Shown here one piece after another: positions 14,781-29,090 of a DNA stretch of 64,000 nucleotides. This DNA is from Bathymodiolus brooksi. Its lineage: Eukaryota > Mollusca > Bivalvia > Mytilida > Modiolidae. The notes under the pieces are model-generated. The model was not told the origin of the DNA. It saw only the letters and a list, made by a program, of their open reading frames with translations, and did not search any database. Numbering within the stretch: position 1 is the first letter of the stretch; each line of letters starts with the position of its first letter. Location: the NCBI GenBank assembly GCA_963680875.1, contig OY804590.1, forward strand, positions 19,840,640 to 19,904,639, given 5' to 3'. The translations under genes and the position numbers were made by a program.

Positions 14781-15400
14781 AAATCACTGTAGGAACAGCT
14801 CCAAACTCTAATAGAAAAATAAAAAATACCACACTGTAGGAACAGCTCCAAACTCTAATAGAAAAACCAAAAATACCACACTGTAGGAACAGCTCCAAAC
14901 TCTAATAGAAAAACCAAAAATACCACACTGTAGGAACAGCTCCAAACTCTAATAGAAAAACCAAAAATACCACACTGTAGGAACAGCTCCAAACTCTAAT
15001 AGAAAAACAAAAAATACCATACTGTAGGAACAGCTCCAAACTCTAATAGAAAAACAACAAATCACTGTAGGAACAGCTCCAAACTCTAATAGAAAAATAA
15101 AAAATACCACACTGTAGGAACAGCTCCAAACTCTAATAGAAAAATAAAAAATACCACAATGTAGGAACTGCTCCAAACTCTAATAGGAAAATAAAAAATA
15201 CCACACTGTAGGAACAGCTCCAAACTCTAATAGAAAAACAACAAATACCACACTGTAGGAACAGCTCCAAACTCTAATAGAAAAACAAAAAATACCATAC
15301 TGTAGGAACAGCTCCAAACTCTAATAGAAAAACAACAAATCACTGTAGGAACAGCTCCAAACTCTAATAGAAAAATAAAAAATACCACACTGTAGGAACT
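14781..15400 (+). repeat. 278-bp six-monomer repeat, about two and a half copies
   Basis: The 43-bp monomer marker AAATCACTG occurs at 14,781, 15,059 and 15,337, exactly 278 bp apart, which is five 47-bp monomers plus one of 43 bp. The pair at 17,962 and 18,240 has the same 278-bp spacing. The third copy here is partial and passes into the 2.9-kb HOR. Confidence 0.88.
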
Positions 15401-17961
15401 GCTCCAAACTCTAATAGAAAAATAAAAAATACCACACTGTAGGAACAGCTCCAAACTCTAATAGAAAAACAACAAATACCACACTGTAGGAACAGCTCCA
15501 AACTCTAATAGAAAAAACAACAAATACCACACTGTAGGAACAGCTCCAAACTCCTATAGAAAAACAACAAATAACATACTGTAGGAACAGCTGCAAACTC
15601 CAATAGAAAAACAACAAATACCACACTGTCAGAACAGCTCCAAACTCTAATAGAAAAACAACAAATACCACACTGTAGGAACAGCTCCAAATTTTAATAG
15701 AAAAACAACAAATACCACACTGTAGGAACAGCTCCAAACTCTAATAGAAAAACAACAAAAACCACACTGTAGGAACAGCTCAAATTCTACCAGAACAACA
15801 ACAAATACCACACTGTAGGAACAGCCCCAAACTCTAATAGAAAAACAACAAATACCACACTGTAGGAACAGCTCCAAACTCCAATAGGAAAACATCAAAT
15901 ACCGCACTGTAGGAACAGCTCCAAACTCTACTAGAAAAACAAAAAATACCACACTGTAGGAACAGCTCCAAACTCTAATAGAAAAACAACAAATACCACA
16001 CTGTCGGAAGAGCTCCAAACTTTAATAGAAAAACAAAAAATATCACACTGTAGGAACAGCTCCAAACTCTAATAGAAAAACAACAAATACCACGCTGTCG
16101 GAACAGCTCCAAACTTTAATAGAAAAACAAAAATACCACACTGTAGGAACAGCTCCAAACTCTAATAGAAAAACAACAAATACCACACTGTCGGAACAGC
16201 TCCAAACTCTAATAGAAAAACAACAAATTCCACACTGTAGGAACAGCTCCAAACTCTAATAGAAAAACAACAAATACCACACTGTAGGAACAGCTCCAAA
16301 TTCTAATAGGAAAACAACAAATACCACACTGTAGGAACAGCTACAAAATCTAATAGAAAAACAAAAAATACCACACTGTAGGAACTGCTCAAATTCTACC
16401 AGAAAAACAACAAATACCACACTGTAGGAACAGCTCCAAACTCCAATAGAAAAACAACAAATACCACACTGTAGGGACAGCTCCAAACTCCAATAGGAAA
16501 ACAACAAATACCGCACTGTAGGAACACCTCCAAACTCTAATAGAAAAACAAAAAATACCACACTGTAAGAACAGCTCCAAACTCCAATAGAAAAACAACA
16601 AATACCACACTGTAGGAACAGCTCCAAACTCTAATAGAAAAACAACAAATACCACACTGTAGGATCAGCTCAAACTCTACCAGAAAAACAACAAATACCA
16701 CATTGTAGGAACAACTCCAACCTCTAACAGAAAAACAAAAAATACCACACTGTAGGAACAGCTCCAAACTCTAATAGAAAAACAACAAATACCACACTGT
16801 AGGAACAGCTCAAACTCTACCAAAAAAACAACAAATACCACACTGTAGGAACAGCTCCAAACTCTAACAGAAAAACAAAAAACCACACTGTAGGAACTGC
16901 TCCAAACTCTAATAGAAAAACAAAAAATACCACACTGTAGGAACAGCTCCAAACTCTAATAGACAAACAACAAATATCACACTGTATGTACAGCTCCAAA
17001 CTCTAATAGAAAAACAACAAATATCACACTGTAGGAACAGCTCCAAACTCTAATAGACAAACAACAAATATCACACTGTAGGAACAGCTCCAAACTCTAA
17101 TAGACAAACAACAAATATCACACTGTAGGAACAGCTCCAAACCCTAATAAAAAAACAAAAAATACCACACTGTCAGAATACCTCCAAACTCCAATAGAAA
17201 AACAAAAAATACCACACTGTAGGACCAGATCCAAAATCTAACAGAAAAACAACAAATACCACACTGTAGGAACAGCTCCAAACTCTAATAAAAAAACAAA
17301 AAATACCACACTGTAGGAACAGCTCCAAACTCCAATAGAAAAACAACAAATACCACGCTGTCGGTACAGCTCCAAACTCCAATAGAAAAACAACAAATAC
17401 CACACTGTAGGAACAGCTCCAAACTTTAATAGAAAAACAAAAATAACACACTGTAGGAACAGCTCCAAACTCTAATAGAAAAACAAAAAAATACCACACT
17501 GTAGGAACAGCTTCAAACTCCAATAGGAAAACAACAAATACCACATTGTAGGAACAGCTCCAAACTCTAATAGAAAAACCAAAAATACCACACTGTAGGA
17601 ACAGCTCCAAACTCTAATAGAAAAACAACAAATACCACACTGTAGGAACAGCTCCAAACTCTAATAGAAAAACAACAAATACCACACTGTAGGAACAGCT
17701 CCAAACTCTAATAGAAAAACAATAAAAAATACCACACTGTAGGAACAGCTCCAAACTTCAATAGAAAAATAAAAAATACCACACTGTCGGAACAGCTCCA
17801 AACTCTAATAGAAAAACAACAAATACCACACAGTAGGAACAGCTCCAAACTCTAATAGAAAAACAAAAAATACCACACTGTAGGAACAGCTCCAAACTCC
17901 AATAGAAAAACAACAAATACCACGCTGTCGGTACAGCTCCAAACTCTAATAGAAAAACAAC
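15059..17961 (+). repeat. 2.9-kb HOR, copy 1
   Basis: The unit between matching landmarks is 2,903 bp, about 62 monomers. Most of it matches the next copy at 2,903 bp; 15,411-15,940 matches at 2,950 bp because copy 2 gained one TAAAAAATA-type monomer near 18,310 and later lost another. A 50-bp monomer with ACAATAAAAAATACC lies near 17,718, the longest monomer noticed in the window. Confidence 0.85.
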
Positions 17962-20560
17962 AAATCACTGTAGGAACAGCTCCAAACTCTAATAGAAAAA
18001 TAAAAAATACCACACTGTAGGAACAGCTCCAAACTCTAATAGAAAAATAAAAAATACCACAATGTAGGAACTGCTCCAAACTCTAATAGGAAAATAAAAA
18101 ATACCACACTGTAGGAACAGCTCCAAACTCTAATAGAAAAACAACAAATACCACACTGTAGGAACAGCTCCAAACTCTAATAGAAAAACAAAAAATACCA
18201 TACTGTAGGAACAGCTCCAAACTCTAATAGAAAAACAACAAATCACTGTAGGAACAGCTCCAAACTCTAATAGAAAAATAAAAAATACCACACTGTAGGA
18301 ACAGCTCTAAACTCTAATAGAAAAATAAAAAATACCACAATGTAGGAACTGCTCCAAACTCTAATAGAAAAATAAAAAATACCACACTGTAGGAACAGCT
18401 CCAAACTCTAATAGAAAAACAACAAATACCACACTGTAGGAACAGCTCCAAACTCTAATAGAAAAAACAACAAATACCACACTGTAGGAACAGCTCCAAA
18501 CTCCTATAGAAAAACAACAAATAACATACTGTAGGAACAGCTGCAAACTCCAATAGAAAAACAACAAATACCACACTGTCAGAACAGCTCCAAACTCTAA
18601 TAGAAAAACAACAAATACCACACTGTAGGAACAGCTCCAAATTTTAATAGAAAAACAACAAATACCACACTGTGGGAACAGCTCCAAACTCTAATAAAAA
18701 AACAACAAATACCACACTGTAGGAACAGCTCAAATTCTACCAGAACAACAACAAATACCACACTGTAGGAACAGCCCCAAACTCTAATAGAAAAACAACA
18801 AATACCACACTGTAGGAACAGCTCCAAACTCCAATAGGAAAACATCAAATACCGCACTGTAGGAACAGCTCCAAACTCTACTAGAAAAACAACAAATACC
18901 ACACTGTCGGAAGAGCTCCAAACTTTAATAGAAAAACAAAAAATATCACACTGTAGGAACAGCTCCAAACTCTAATAGAAAAACAACAAATACCACGCTG
19001 TAGGAACAGCTCCAAACTTTAATAGAAAAACAAAAATACCACACTGTAGGAACAGCTCCAAACTCTAATAGAAAAACAACAAATACCACACTGTAGGAAC
19101 AGCTCCAAACTCTAATAGAAAAACAACAAATTCCACACTGTAGGAACAGCTCCAAACTCTAATAGAAAAACAACAAATACCACACTGTAGGAACAGCTCC
19201 AAATTCTAATAGGAAAACAACAAATACCACACTGTAGGAACAGCTACAAAATCTAATAGAAAAACAAAAAATACCACACTGTAGGAACTGCTCAAATTCT
19301 ACCAGAAAAACAACAAATACCACACTGTAGGAACAGCTCCAAACTCCAATAGAAAAACAACAAATACCACACTGTAGGGACAGCTCCAAACTCCAATAGG
19401 AAAACAACAAATACCGCACTGTAGGAACACCTCCAAACTCTAATAGAAAAACAAAAAATACCACACTGTAAGAACAGCTCCAAACTCCAATAGAAAAACA
19501 ACAAATACCACACTGTAGGAACAGCTCCAAACTCTAATAGAAAAACAACAAATACCACACTGTAGGATCAGCTCAAACTCTACCAGAAAAACAACAAATA
19601 CCACACTGTAGGAACAACTCCAACCTCTAACAGAAAAACAAAAAATACCACACTGTAGGAACAGCTCCAAACTCTAATAGAAAAACAACAAATACCACAC
19701 TGTAGGAACAGCTCAAACTCTACCAAAAAAACAACAAATACCACACTGTAGGAACAGCTCCAAACTCTAACAGAAAAACAAAAAACCACACTGTAGGAAC
19801 TGCTCCAAACTCTAATAGAAAAACAAAAAATACCACACTGTAGGAACAGCTCCAAACTCTAATAGACAAACAACAAATATCACACTGTAGGTACAGCTAC
19901 AAACTCTAATAGAAAAACAACAAATATCACACTGTAGGAACAGCTCCAAACTCTAATAGACAAACAACAAATATCACACTGTAGGAACAGCTCCAAACTC
20001 TAATAGACAAACAACAAATATCACACTGTAGGAACAGCTCCAAACCCTAATAAAAAAACAAAAAATACCACACTGTCAGAATACCTCCAAACTCCAATAG
20101 AAAAACAAAAAATACCACACTGTAGGACCAGATCCAAAATCTAACAGAAAAACAACAAATACCACACTGTAGGAACAGCTCCAAACTCTAATAAAAAAAC
20201 AAAAAATACCACACTGTAGGAACAGCTCCAAACTCCAATAGAATAACAACAAATACCACGCTGTCGGTACAGCTCCAAACTCCAATAGAAAAACAACAAA
20301 TACCACACTGTAGGAACAGCTCCAAACTTTAATAGAAAAACAAAAATAACACACTGTAGGAACAGCTCCAAACTCTAATAGAAAAACAAAAAAATACCAC
20401 ACTGTAGGAACAGCTTCAAACTCCAATAGGAAAACAACAAATACCACATTGTAGGAACAGCTCCAAACTCTAATAGAAAAACCAAAAATACCACACTGTA
20501 GGAACAGCTCCAAACTCTAATAGAAAAACAACAAATACCACACTGTAGGAACAGCTCCAA
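17962..20560 (+). repeat. 2.9-kb HOR, copy 2
   Basis: This copy matches 15,059-17,657. It lacks one monomer near 18,890: CTACTAG is followed by ACAACAAATA and CTGTCGGAAGAG, where copy 1 has one further monomer in between. The last 280 bp overlap the 660-bp block that follows, and the order of variants diverges from copy 1 near 20,560. Confidence 0.85.
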
Positions 20561-21660
20561 ACTCTAATAGAAAAACAACAAATACCACACAGTAGGAACA
20601 GCTCCAAACTCTAATAGAAAAACAAAAAAATACCACACTGTAGGAACAGCTCCAAACTTCAATAGAAAAATAAAAAATACCACACTGTCGGAACAGCTCC
20701 AAACTCTAATAGAAAAACAACAAATACCACACAGTAGGAACAGCTCCAAACTCTAATAGAAAAAAAAAAAATACCACACTGTAGGAACAGCTCCAAACTC
20801 TAATAGAAAAACAAAAAAATACCACACTGTAGGAACAGCTCCAAACTCTAATAGAAAAACAAAAAATACCACGCTGTCGGAACAGCTTCAAACTCTATTA
20901 GAAAAATAAAAAATACCACGCTGTATGAACAGCTCCAAACGTCAATAGAAAAACAACAATTACCACACTGTAGGAACAGCTCCAAACTTTAATAGAAAAA
21001 CAAAAATAACACACTGTAGGAACAGCTCCAAACTCTAATAGAAAAACAAAAAAATACCACACTGTAGGAACAGCTTCAAACTCCAATAGGAAAACAACAA
21101 ATACCACATTGTAGGAACAGCTCCAAACTCTAATAGAAAAACCAAAAATACCACACTGTAGGAACAGCTCCAAACTCTAATAGAAAAACAACAAATACCA
21201 CACTGTAGGAACAGCTCCAAACTCCAATAGAAAAACAACAAATACCACACTGTAGGAACAGCTCCAAACTCTAATAGAAAAACAAAAAAATACCACACTG
21301 TAAGAACAGCTCCAAACTTCAATAGAAAAATAAAAAATACCACACTGTCGGAACAGCTCCAAACTCTAATAGAAAATCAGAAAATACCACACAGTAGGAA
21401 CAGCTCCAAACTCTAATAGAAAAACAAAAAATACCACACTGTAGGAACAGCTCCAAACTCTAATAGAAAAACAAAAAAATACCACACTGTAGGAACAGCT
21501 CCAAACTCTAATAGAAAAACAAAAAATACCACGCTGTCGAAACAGCTTCAAACTCTATTAGAAAAATAAAAAATACCACGCTGTATGAACAGCTCCAAAC
21601 GTCAATAGAAAAACAACAATTACCACACTGTAGGAACAGCTCCAAACTCTAATAGAAAAA
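20279..21660 (+). repeat. 660-bp (14-monomer) block, first cluster
   Basis: Two tandem copies of a 660-bp unit are marked by CAAAAATAACACAC at 20,341 and 21,001. The signature CGCTGTATGAAC followed by AAACGTCAATAG occurs at about 20,937 and 21,597. Other markers are CACACAGTAGG, ACTTCAATAG and 48-bp monomers with seven A in a row. Fourteen monomers of 47 bp plus net +2 bp give 660. Confidence 0.85.
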
Positions 21661-23143
21661 CAACAAATACCACACTGGAGGAACAGCTCCAAACTCTAAT
21701 AGAAAATCAACAAATACCACACTGTAGGAACAGCTCCAAACTCTAATAGAAAAACAAAAAATACCACACTGTAGAAAAAGCTCCAAACTTTAATAGAAAA
21801 ACAAAAAATATCACACTGTAGGAACAGCTCCAAACTCTAATAGAAAAACAAAAAATACCATACTGTAGGAACAGCTCCAAACTCTAATAGAAAAACAACA
21901 AATCACTGTCGGAACAGCTCCAAACTCTAATAGAAAAATAAAAAATACCACACTGTAGGAACAGCTCCAAACTCTAATAGAAAAATAAAAAATACCACAC
22001 TGTAGGAACTGCTCCAAACTCTAATAGAAAAATAAAAAATACCATACTGTAGGAACAGCTCCAAACTCTAATAGAAAAAACAACAAATACCACACTGTAG
22101 GAACAGCTCCAAACTCCTATAGAAAAACAACAAATACCATACTGTAAGAACAGCTCATAACTCCAATAGAAAAACAACAAATACCACACTGTCAGAACAG
22201 CTCCAAACTCTAATAGAAAAACAACAAATACCACACTGTAGGAACAGCTCCAAATTTTAATAGAAAAACAACAAATACCACACTGTAGGAACAGCTCCAA
22301 ACTCTAATAGAAAAACAACAAATACCACACTGTAGGAACAGCTCCAAACTCCAATAGGAAAACATCAAATACCGCACTGTAGGAACAGCTCCAAACTCTA
22401 ATAGAAAAACAAAAAATACCACACTGTAGGAACAGCTCCAAACTCTAATAGAAAAACAACAAATACCACACTGTCGGAAGAGCTCCAAACTTTAATAGAA
22501 AAACAAAAAATATCACACTGTAGGAACAGCTCCAAACTCTAATAGAAAAACAACAAATACCACGCTGTCGGAACAGCTCCAAACTTTAATAGAAAAACAA
22601 AAATACCACACTGTAGGAACAGCTCCAAACTCTAATAGAAAAACAACAAATACCACACTGTAGGAACAGCTCCAAACTCCAATAGAAAAACAACAAATAC
22701 CACACTGTAGGAACAGCTCCAAACTCTAACAGAAAAACAAAAAACCACACTGTAGGAACTGCTCCAAACTCTAATAGAAAAACAAAAAATACCACACTGT
22801 AGGAACAGCTCCAAACTCTAATAGAAAAACAACAAATATCACACTGTAGGTACAGCTCCAAACTCTAATAGAAAAACAACAAATATCACACTGTAGGAAC
22901 AGCTCCAAACTCTAATAGACAAACAACAAATATCACACTGTAGGAACAGCTCCAAACTCTAATAGACAAACAACAAATATCACACTGTAGGAACAGCTCC
23001 AAACTCTAATAGACAAACAACAAATACCACACTGTAGGAACAGCTCCAAACTCTAATAAAAAAACAAAAAATACCACACTGTAGGAACAGCTCCAAACTC
23101 CAATAGAAAAACAACAAATACCACGCTGTCGGTACAGCTCCAA
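21661..23143 (+). repeat. Satellite stretch related to the 26-monomer HOR
   Basis: Starting around the 43-bp landmark at 21,900, the variants run in the same order as in the 1,215-bp HOR of 30-33 kb, but two monomers (46 + 47 bp: TCTACCAG and GCCCC types) are absent near 22,320. Three successive TAATAGACAAAC-type monomers lie near 22,912-23,030. A related stretch recurs at about 45.1-46.4 kb and at 61.7-62.9 kb. Confidence 0.8.
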
Positions 23144-24480
23144 ACTCCAACAGAAAAACAACAAATACCACACTGTAGGAACAGCTCCAAACTTTAATAG
23201 AAAAACAAAAATAACACACTGTAGGAACAGCTCCAAACTCTAATAGAAAAACAAAAAAATACCACACTGTAGGAACAGCTTCAAACTCCAATAGGAAAAC
23301 AACAAATACCACATTGTAGGAACAGCTCCAAACTCTAATAGAAAAACCAAAAATACCACACTGTAGGAACAGCTCCAAACTCTAATAGAAAAACAACAAA
23401 TACCACACTGTAGGAACAGCTCCAAACTCTAATAGAAAAACAAAAAAATACCACACTGTAGGAACAGCTCCAAACTTCAATAGAAAAATAAAAAATACCA
23501 CACTGTCGGAACAGCTCCAAACTCTAATAGAAAAACAACAAATACCACACAGTAGGAACAGCTCCAAACTCTAATAGAAAAACAAAAAATACCACACTGT
23601 AGGAACAGCTCCAAACTCTAATAGAAAAACAAAAAAATACCACACTGTAGGAACAGCTCCAAACTCTAATAGAAAAACAAAAAATACCACGCTGTCGGAA
23701 CAGCTTCAAACTCTATTAGAAAAATAAAAAATACCACGCTGTATGAACAGCTCCAAACGTCAATAGAAAAACAACAATTACCACACTGTAGGAACAGCTC
23801 CAAACTTTAATAGAAAAACAAAAATAACACACTGTAGGAACAGCTCCAAACTCTAATAGAAAAACAAAAAAATACCACACTGTAGGAACAGCTTCAAACT
23901 CCAATAGGAAAACAACAAATACCACATTGTAGGAACAGCTCCAAACTCTAATAGAAAAACCAAAAATACCACATTGTAGGAACAGCTCCAAACTCTAATA
24001 GAAAAACAACAAATACCACACTGTAGGAACAGCTCCAAACTCTAATAGAAAAACAACAAATACCACACTGTAGGAACAGCTCCAAACTCTAATAGAAAAA
24101 CAAAAAAATACCACACTGTAAGAACAGCTCCAAACTTCAATAGAAAAATAAAAAATACCACACTGTCGGAACAGCTCCAAACTCTAATAGAAAATCAGCA
24201 AATACCACACAGTAGGAACAGCTCCAAACTCTAATAGAAAAACAACAAATACCACACTGTAGGAACAGCTCCAAACTCTAATAGAAAAACAAAAAAATAC
24301 CACACTGTAGGAACAGCTCCAAACTCTAATAGAAAAACAAAAAATACCACGCTGTCGGAACAGCTTCAAACTCTTTTAGAAAAATAAAAAATACCACGCT
24401 GTATGAACAGCTCCAAACGTCAATAGAAAAACAACAATTACCACACTGTAGGAACAGCTCCAAACTCTAATAGAAAAACA
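23144..24480 (+). repeat. 660-bp block, second cluster
   Basis: This matches 20,279-21,660 at an offset of 2,818 bp over much of its length (2,865 bp at the left end, where one monomer is missing). CAAAAATAACACAC lies at 23,206 and 23,819, 613 bp apart, i.e. 660 minus one monomer. AAACGTCAATAG lies at about 23,755 and 24,415, 660 bp apart. Confidence 0.85.
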
Positions 24481-26399
24481 ACAAATACCACACTGTAGGA
24501 ACAGCTCCAAACTCTAATAGAAAAACAAAAAATACCACACTGTAGGAACAGCTCCAAACTCTATTAGAAAAATGAAAAATACCACACTGTAGGAACAGCT
24601 CCAAACTCTAATAGAAAAACAACAAATACCACACTGTAGGAACAGCTCCAAACTCTAATAGAAAAAAAAATACCACACTGTAGGAACAGCTCCAAACTCT
24701 ATTAGAAAAACAACAAATACCACACTGGAGGAACAGCTCCAAACTCTAATAGAAAATCAACAAATACCACACTGTAGGAACAGCTCCAAACTCTAATAGA
24801 AAAACAAAAAATACCACACTGTAGAAACAGCTCCAAACTTTAATAGAAAAACAAAAAATATCACACTGTAGGAACAGCTCCAAACTCTAATAGAAAAACA
24901 AAAAATACCATACTGTAGAAACAGCTCCAAACTCTAATAGAAAAACAAAAAATACCATACTGTAGGAACAGCTCCAAACTCTAATAGAAAAACAAAAAAT
25001 ACCATACTGTAGGAACAGCTCCAAACTCTAATAGAAAAACAACAAATCACTGTAAGAACAGCTCCAAACTCTAATAGAAAAATAAAAAATACCACACTGT
25101 AGGAACAGCTCCAAACTCTAATAGAAAAATAAAAAATACCACACTGTAGGAACTGCTCCAAACTCTAATAGAAAAATAAAAAATACCATACTGTAGGAAC
25201 AGCTCCAAACTCTAATAGAAAAAACAACAAATACCACACTGTAGGAACAGCTCCAAACTCCTATAGAAAAACAAAAAATACCATACTGTAAGAACAGCTC
25301 CAAACTCTAATAGAAAAACAACAAATACCACACTGTCAGAACAGCTCCAAACTCTAATAGAAAAACAACAAATACCACACTGTAGGAACAGCTCCAAATT
25401 TTAATAGAAAAACAACAAATACCACACTGTAGGAACAGCTCCAAACTCTAATAGAAAAACAACAAATACCACACTGTAGGAACAGCTCAAATTCTACCAG
25501 AAAAACAACAAATACCACACTGTAGGAACAGCCCCAAACTCTAATAGAAAAACAACAAATACCACACTGTAGGAACAGCTCCAAACTCCAATAGGAAAAC
25601 ATCAAATACCGCACTGTAGGAACAGCTCCAAACTCTAATAGAAAAACAAAAAATACCACACTGTAGGAACAGCTCCAAACTCTAATAGAAAAACAACAAA
25701 TACCACACTGTCGGAAGAGCTCCAAACTTTAATAGAAAAACAAAAAATATCACACTGTAGGAACAGCTCCAAACTCTAATAGAAAAACAACAAATACCAC
25801 GCTGTCGGAACAGCTCCAAACTTTAATAGAAAAACAAAAATACCACACTGTAGGAACAGCTCCAAACTCCAATAGAAAAACAACAAATACCACACTGTAG
25901 GAACAGCTCCAAACTCTAATAGAAAAGCAAAAAATACCACACTGTAGGAACAGCTCCAAATTCTAATAGGAAAACAACAAATACCACACTGTAGGAACAG
26001 CTACAAAATCTAATAGAAAAACAAAAAATACCACACTGTAGGAACAGCTCAAATTCTACCAGAAAAACAACAAATACCACACTGTAGAAACAGCTCCAAA
26101 CTCCAATAGAAAAACAACAAATACCACACTGTAGGCACAGCTCCAAACTCCAATAGGAAAACAACAAATACCGCACTGTAGGAACAGCTCCAAACTCTAA
26201 TAGAAAAACAAAAAATACCACACTGTAAGAACAGCTCCAAACTCCAATAGAAAAACAACAAATACCACACTGTAGGAACAGCTCCAAACTCTAATAGAAA
26301 AACAACAAATACCACACTGTAGGATCAGCTCAAACTCTACCAGAAAAACATCAAATACCACACTGTAGGAACAGCTCCAAACTCTAATAGAAAAACAAC
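24481..26399 (+). repeat. Satellite stretch shared with the left end of the 4,641-bp HOR
   Basis: From about 24.9 to 26.3 kb this matches 47.6-49.0 kb at an offset of 22,668 bp; the 43-bp landmarks at 25,044 and 47,712 show the same offset. The rare marker AAAATGAAAAATACC (near 24,570 and 47,332) and a shortened monomer with nine A before TACC also occur in both places. It ends with part of the 27-monomer series (AAAAGCAAAAAATA, GCTACAAAATC, TCTACCAG). Confidence 0.8.
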
Positions 26400-29090
26400 A
26401 AATACCACACTGTAGGAACAGCTCCAAACTCCAATAGAAAAACAACAAATACCACACTGTAGGAACAGCTGCAAACTCTAATAGAAAAGCAAAAAATACC
26501 ACACTGTAGGAAGAGCTCCAAATTCTAATAGGAAAACAACAAATACCACACTGTAGGAACAGCTCCAAACTCTAATAGAAAAATAAAAAATACCACACTG
26601 TAGGAACTGCTCCAAACTCTAATAGAAAAATAAAAAATACCATACTGTAGGAACAGCTCCAAACTCTAATAGAAAAAACAACAAATACCACACTGTAGGA
26701 ACAGCTCCAAACTCCTATAGAAAAACAACAAATACCATACTGTAAGAACAGCTCATAACTCCAATAGAAAAACAACAAATACCACACTGTCAGAACAGCT
26801 CCAAACTCTAATAGAAAAACAACAAATACCACACTGTAGGAACAGCTCCAAATTTTAATAGAAAAACAACAAATACCACACTGTAGGAACAGCTCCAAAC
26901 TCTAATAGAAAAACAACAAATACCACACTGTAGGAACAGCTCAAATTCTACCAGAAAAACAACAAATACCACACTGTAGGAACAGCCCAAAACTCTAATA
27001 GAAAAACAACAAATACCACACTGTAGGAACAGCTCCAAACTCCAATAGGAAAACATCAAATACCGCACTGTAGGAACAGCTCCAAACTCTAATAGAAAAA
27101 CAAAAAATACCACACTGTAGGAACAGCTCCAAACTCTAATAGAAAAACAACAAATACCACACTGTCGGAAGAGCTCCAAACTTTAATAGAAAAACAAAAA
27201 ATATCACACTGTAGGAACAGCTCCAAACTCTAATAGAAAAACAACAAATACCACGCTGTCGGAACAGCTCCAAACTTTAATAGAAAAACAAAAATACCAC
27301 ACTGTAGGAACAGCTCCAAACTCTAATAGAAAAACAACAAATACCACACTGTAGGAACAGCTCCAAACTCCAATAGAAAAACAACAAATACCACACTGTA
27401 GGAACAGCTCCAAACTCTAACAGAAAAACAAAAAACCACACTGTAGGAACTGCTCCAAACTCTAATAGAAAAACAAAAAATACCACACTGTAGGAACAGC
27501 TCCAAACTCTAATAGACAAACAACAAATATCACACTGTAGGTACAGCTCCAAACTCTAATAGAAAAACAACAAATATCACACTGTAGGAACAGCTCCAAA
27601 CTCTAATAGACAAACAACAAATATCACACTGTAGGAACAGCTCCAAACTCTAATAGACAAACAACAAATATCACACTGTAGGAACAGCTCCAAACTCTAA
27701 TAGACAAACAACAAATACCACACTGTAGGAACAGCTCCAAACTCTAATAAAAAAACAAAAAATACCACACTGTAGGAACAGCTCCAAACTCCAATAGAAA
27801 AACAACAAATACCACACTGTAGGAACAGCTGCAAACTCTAATAGAAAAGCAAAAAATACCACACTGTAGGAACAGCTCCAAATTCTAATAGGAAAACAAC
27901 AAATACCACACTGTAGGAACAGCTCCAAACTCTAATAGAAAAATAAAAAATACCACACTGTAGGAACTGCTCCAAACTCTAATAGAAAAATAAAAAATAC
28001 CATACTGTAGGAACAGCTCCAAACTCTAATAGAAAAAACAACAAATACCACACTGTAGGAACAGCTCCAAACTCCTATAGAAAAACAACAAATACCATAC
28101 TGTAAGAACAGCTCATAACTCCAATAGAAAAACAACAAATACCACACTGTCAGAACAGCTCCAAACTCTAATAGAAAAACAACAAATACCACACTGTAGG
28201 AACAGCTCCAAATTTTAATAGAAAAACAACAAATACCACACTGTAGGAACAGCTCCAAACTCTAATAGAAAAACAACAAATACCACACTGTAGGAACAGC
28301 TCAAATTCTACCAGAAAAACAACAAATACCACACTGTAGGAAAAGCCCAAAACTCTAATAGAAAAACAACAAATACCACACTGTAGGAACAGCTCCAAAC
28401 TCCAATAGGAAAACATCAAATACCGCACTGTAGGAACAGCTCCAAACTCTAATAGAAAAACAAAAAATACCACACTGTAAGAACAGCTCCAAACTCTAAT
28501 AGAAAAACAACAAATACCACACTGTCGGAAGAGCTCCAAACTTTAATAGAAAAACAAAAAATATCACACTGTAGGAACAGCTCCAAACTCTAATAGAAAA
28601 ACAACAAATACCACGCTGTCGGAACAGCTCCAAACTTTAATAGAAAAACAAAAATACCACACTGTAGGAACAGCTCCAAACTCTAATAGAAAAACAACAA
28701 ATACCACACTGTAGGAACAGCTCCAAACTCCAATAGAAAAACAACAAATACCACACTGTAGGAACAGCTCCAAACTCTAACAGAAAAACAAAAAACCACA
28801 CTGTAGGAACTGCTCCAAACTCTAATAGAAAAACAAAAAATACCACACTGTAGGAACAGCTCCAAACTCTAATAGACAAACAACAAATATCACACTGTAG
28901 GTACAGCTCCAAACTCTAATAGAAAAACAACAAATATCACACTGTAGGAACAGCTCCAAACTCTAATAGACAAACAACAAATATCACACTGTAGGAACAG
29001 CTCCAAACTCTAATAGACAAACAACAAATATCACACTGTAGGAACAGCTCCAAACTCTAATAGACAAACAAAAAATACCACACTGTAGGA
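26400..29090 (+). repeat. 1,360-bp HOR (29 monomers), tandem pair
   Basis: 26,400-27,759 is followed by a second copy from 27,760 at a constant offset of 1,360 bp (29 x 47 minus 3). The second copy ends near 29,060-29,100 in a hybrid monomer, TAATAGACAAAC joined directly to AAAAAATACC. In copy 1 those two halves belong to neighbouring monomers. Neither copy holds the 43-bp landmark; the AAATTCTAATAGG monomer precedes the shared 26-mer-like series instead. Confidence 0.85.

Noticed and set aside
17701..17760. Possible small insertion element at the 50-bp monomer
   Set aside because: The extra three bases are explained by joining AAAAACAA to TAAAAAATACC from another monomer type. No target-site duplication or foreign sequence is visible.
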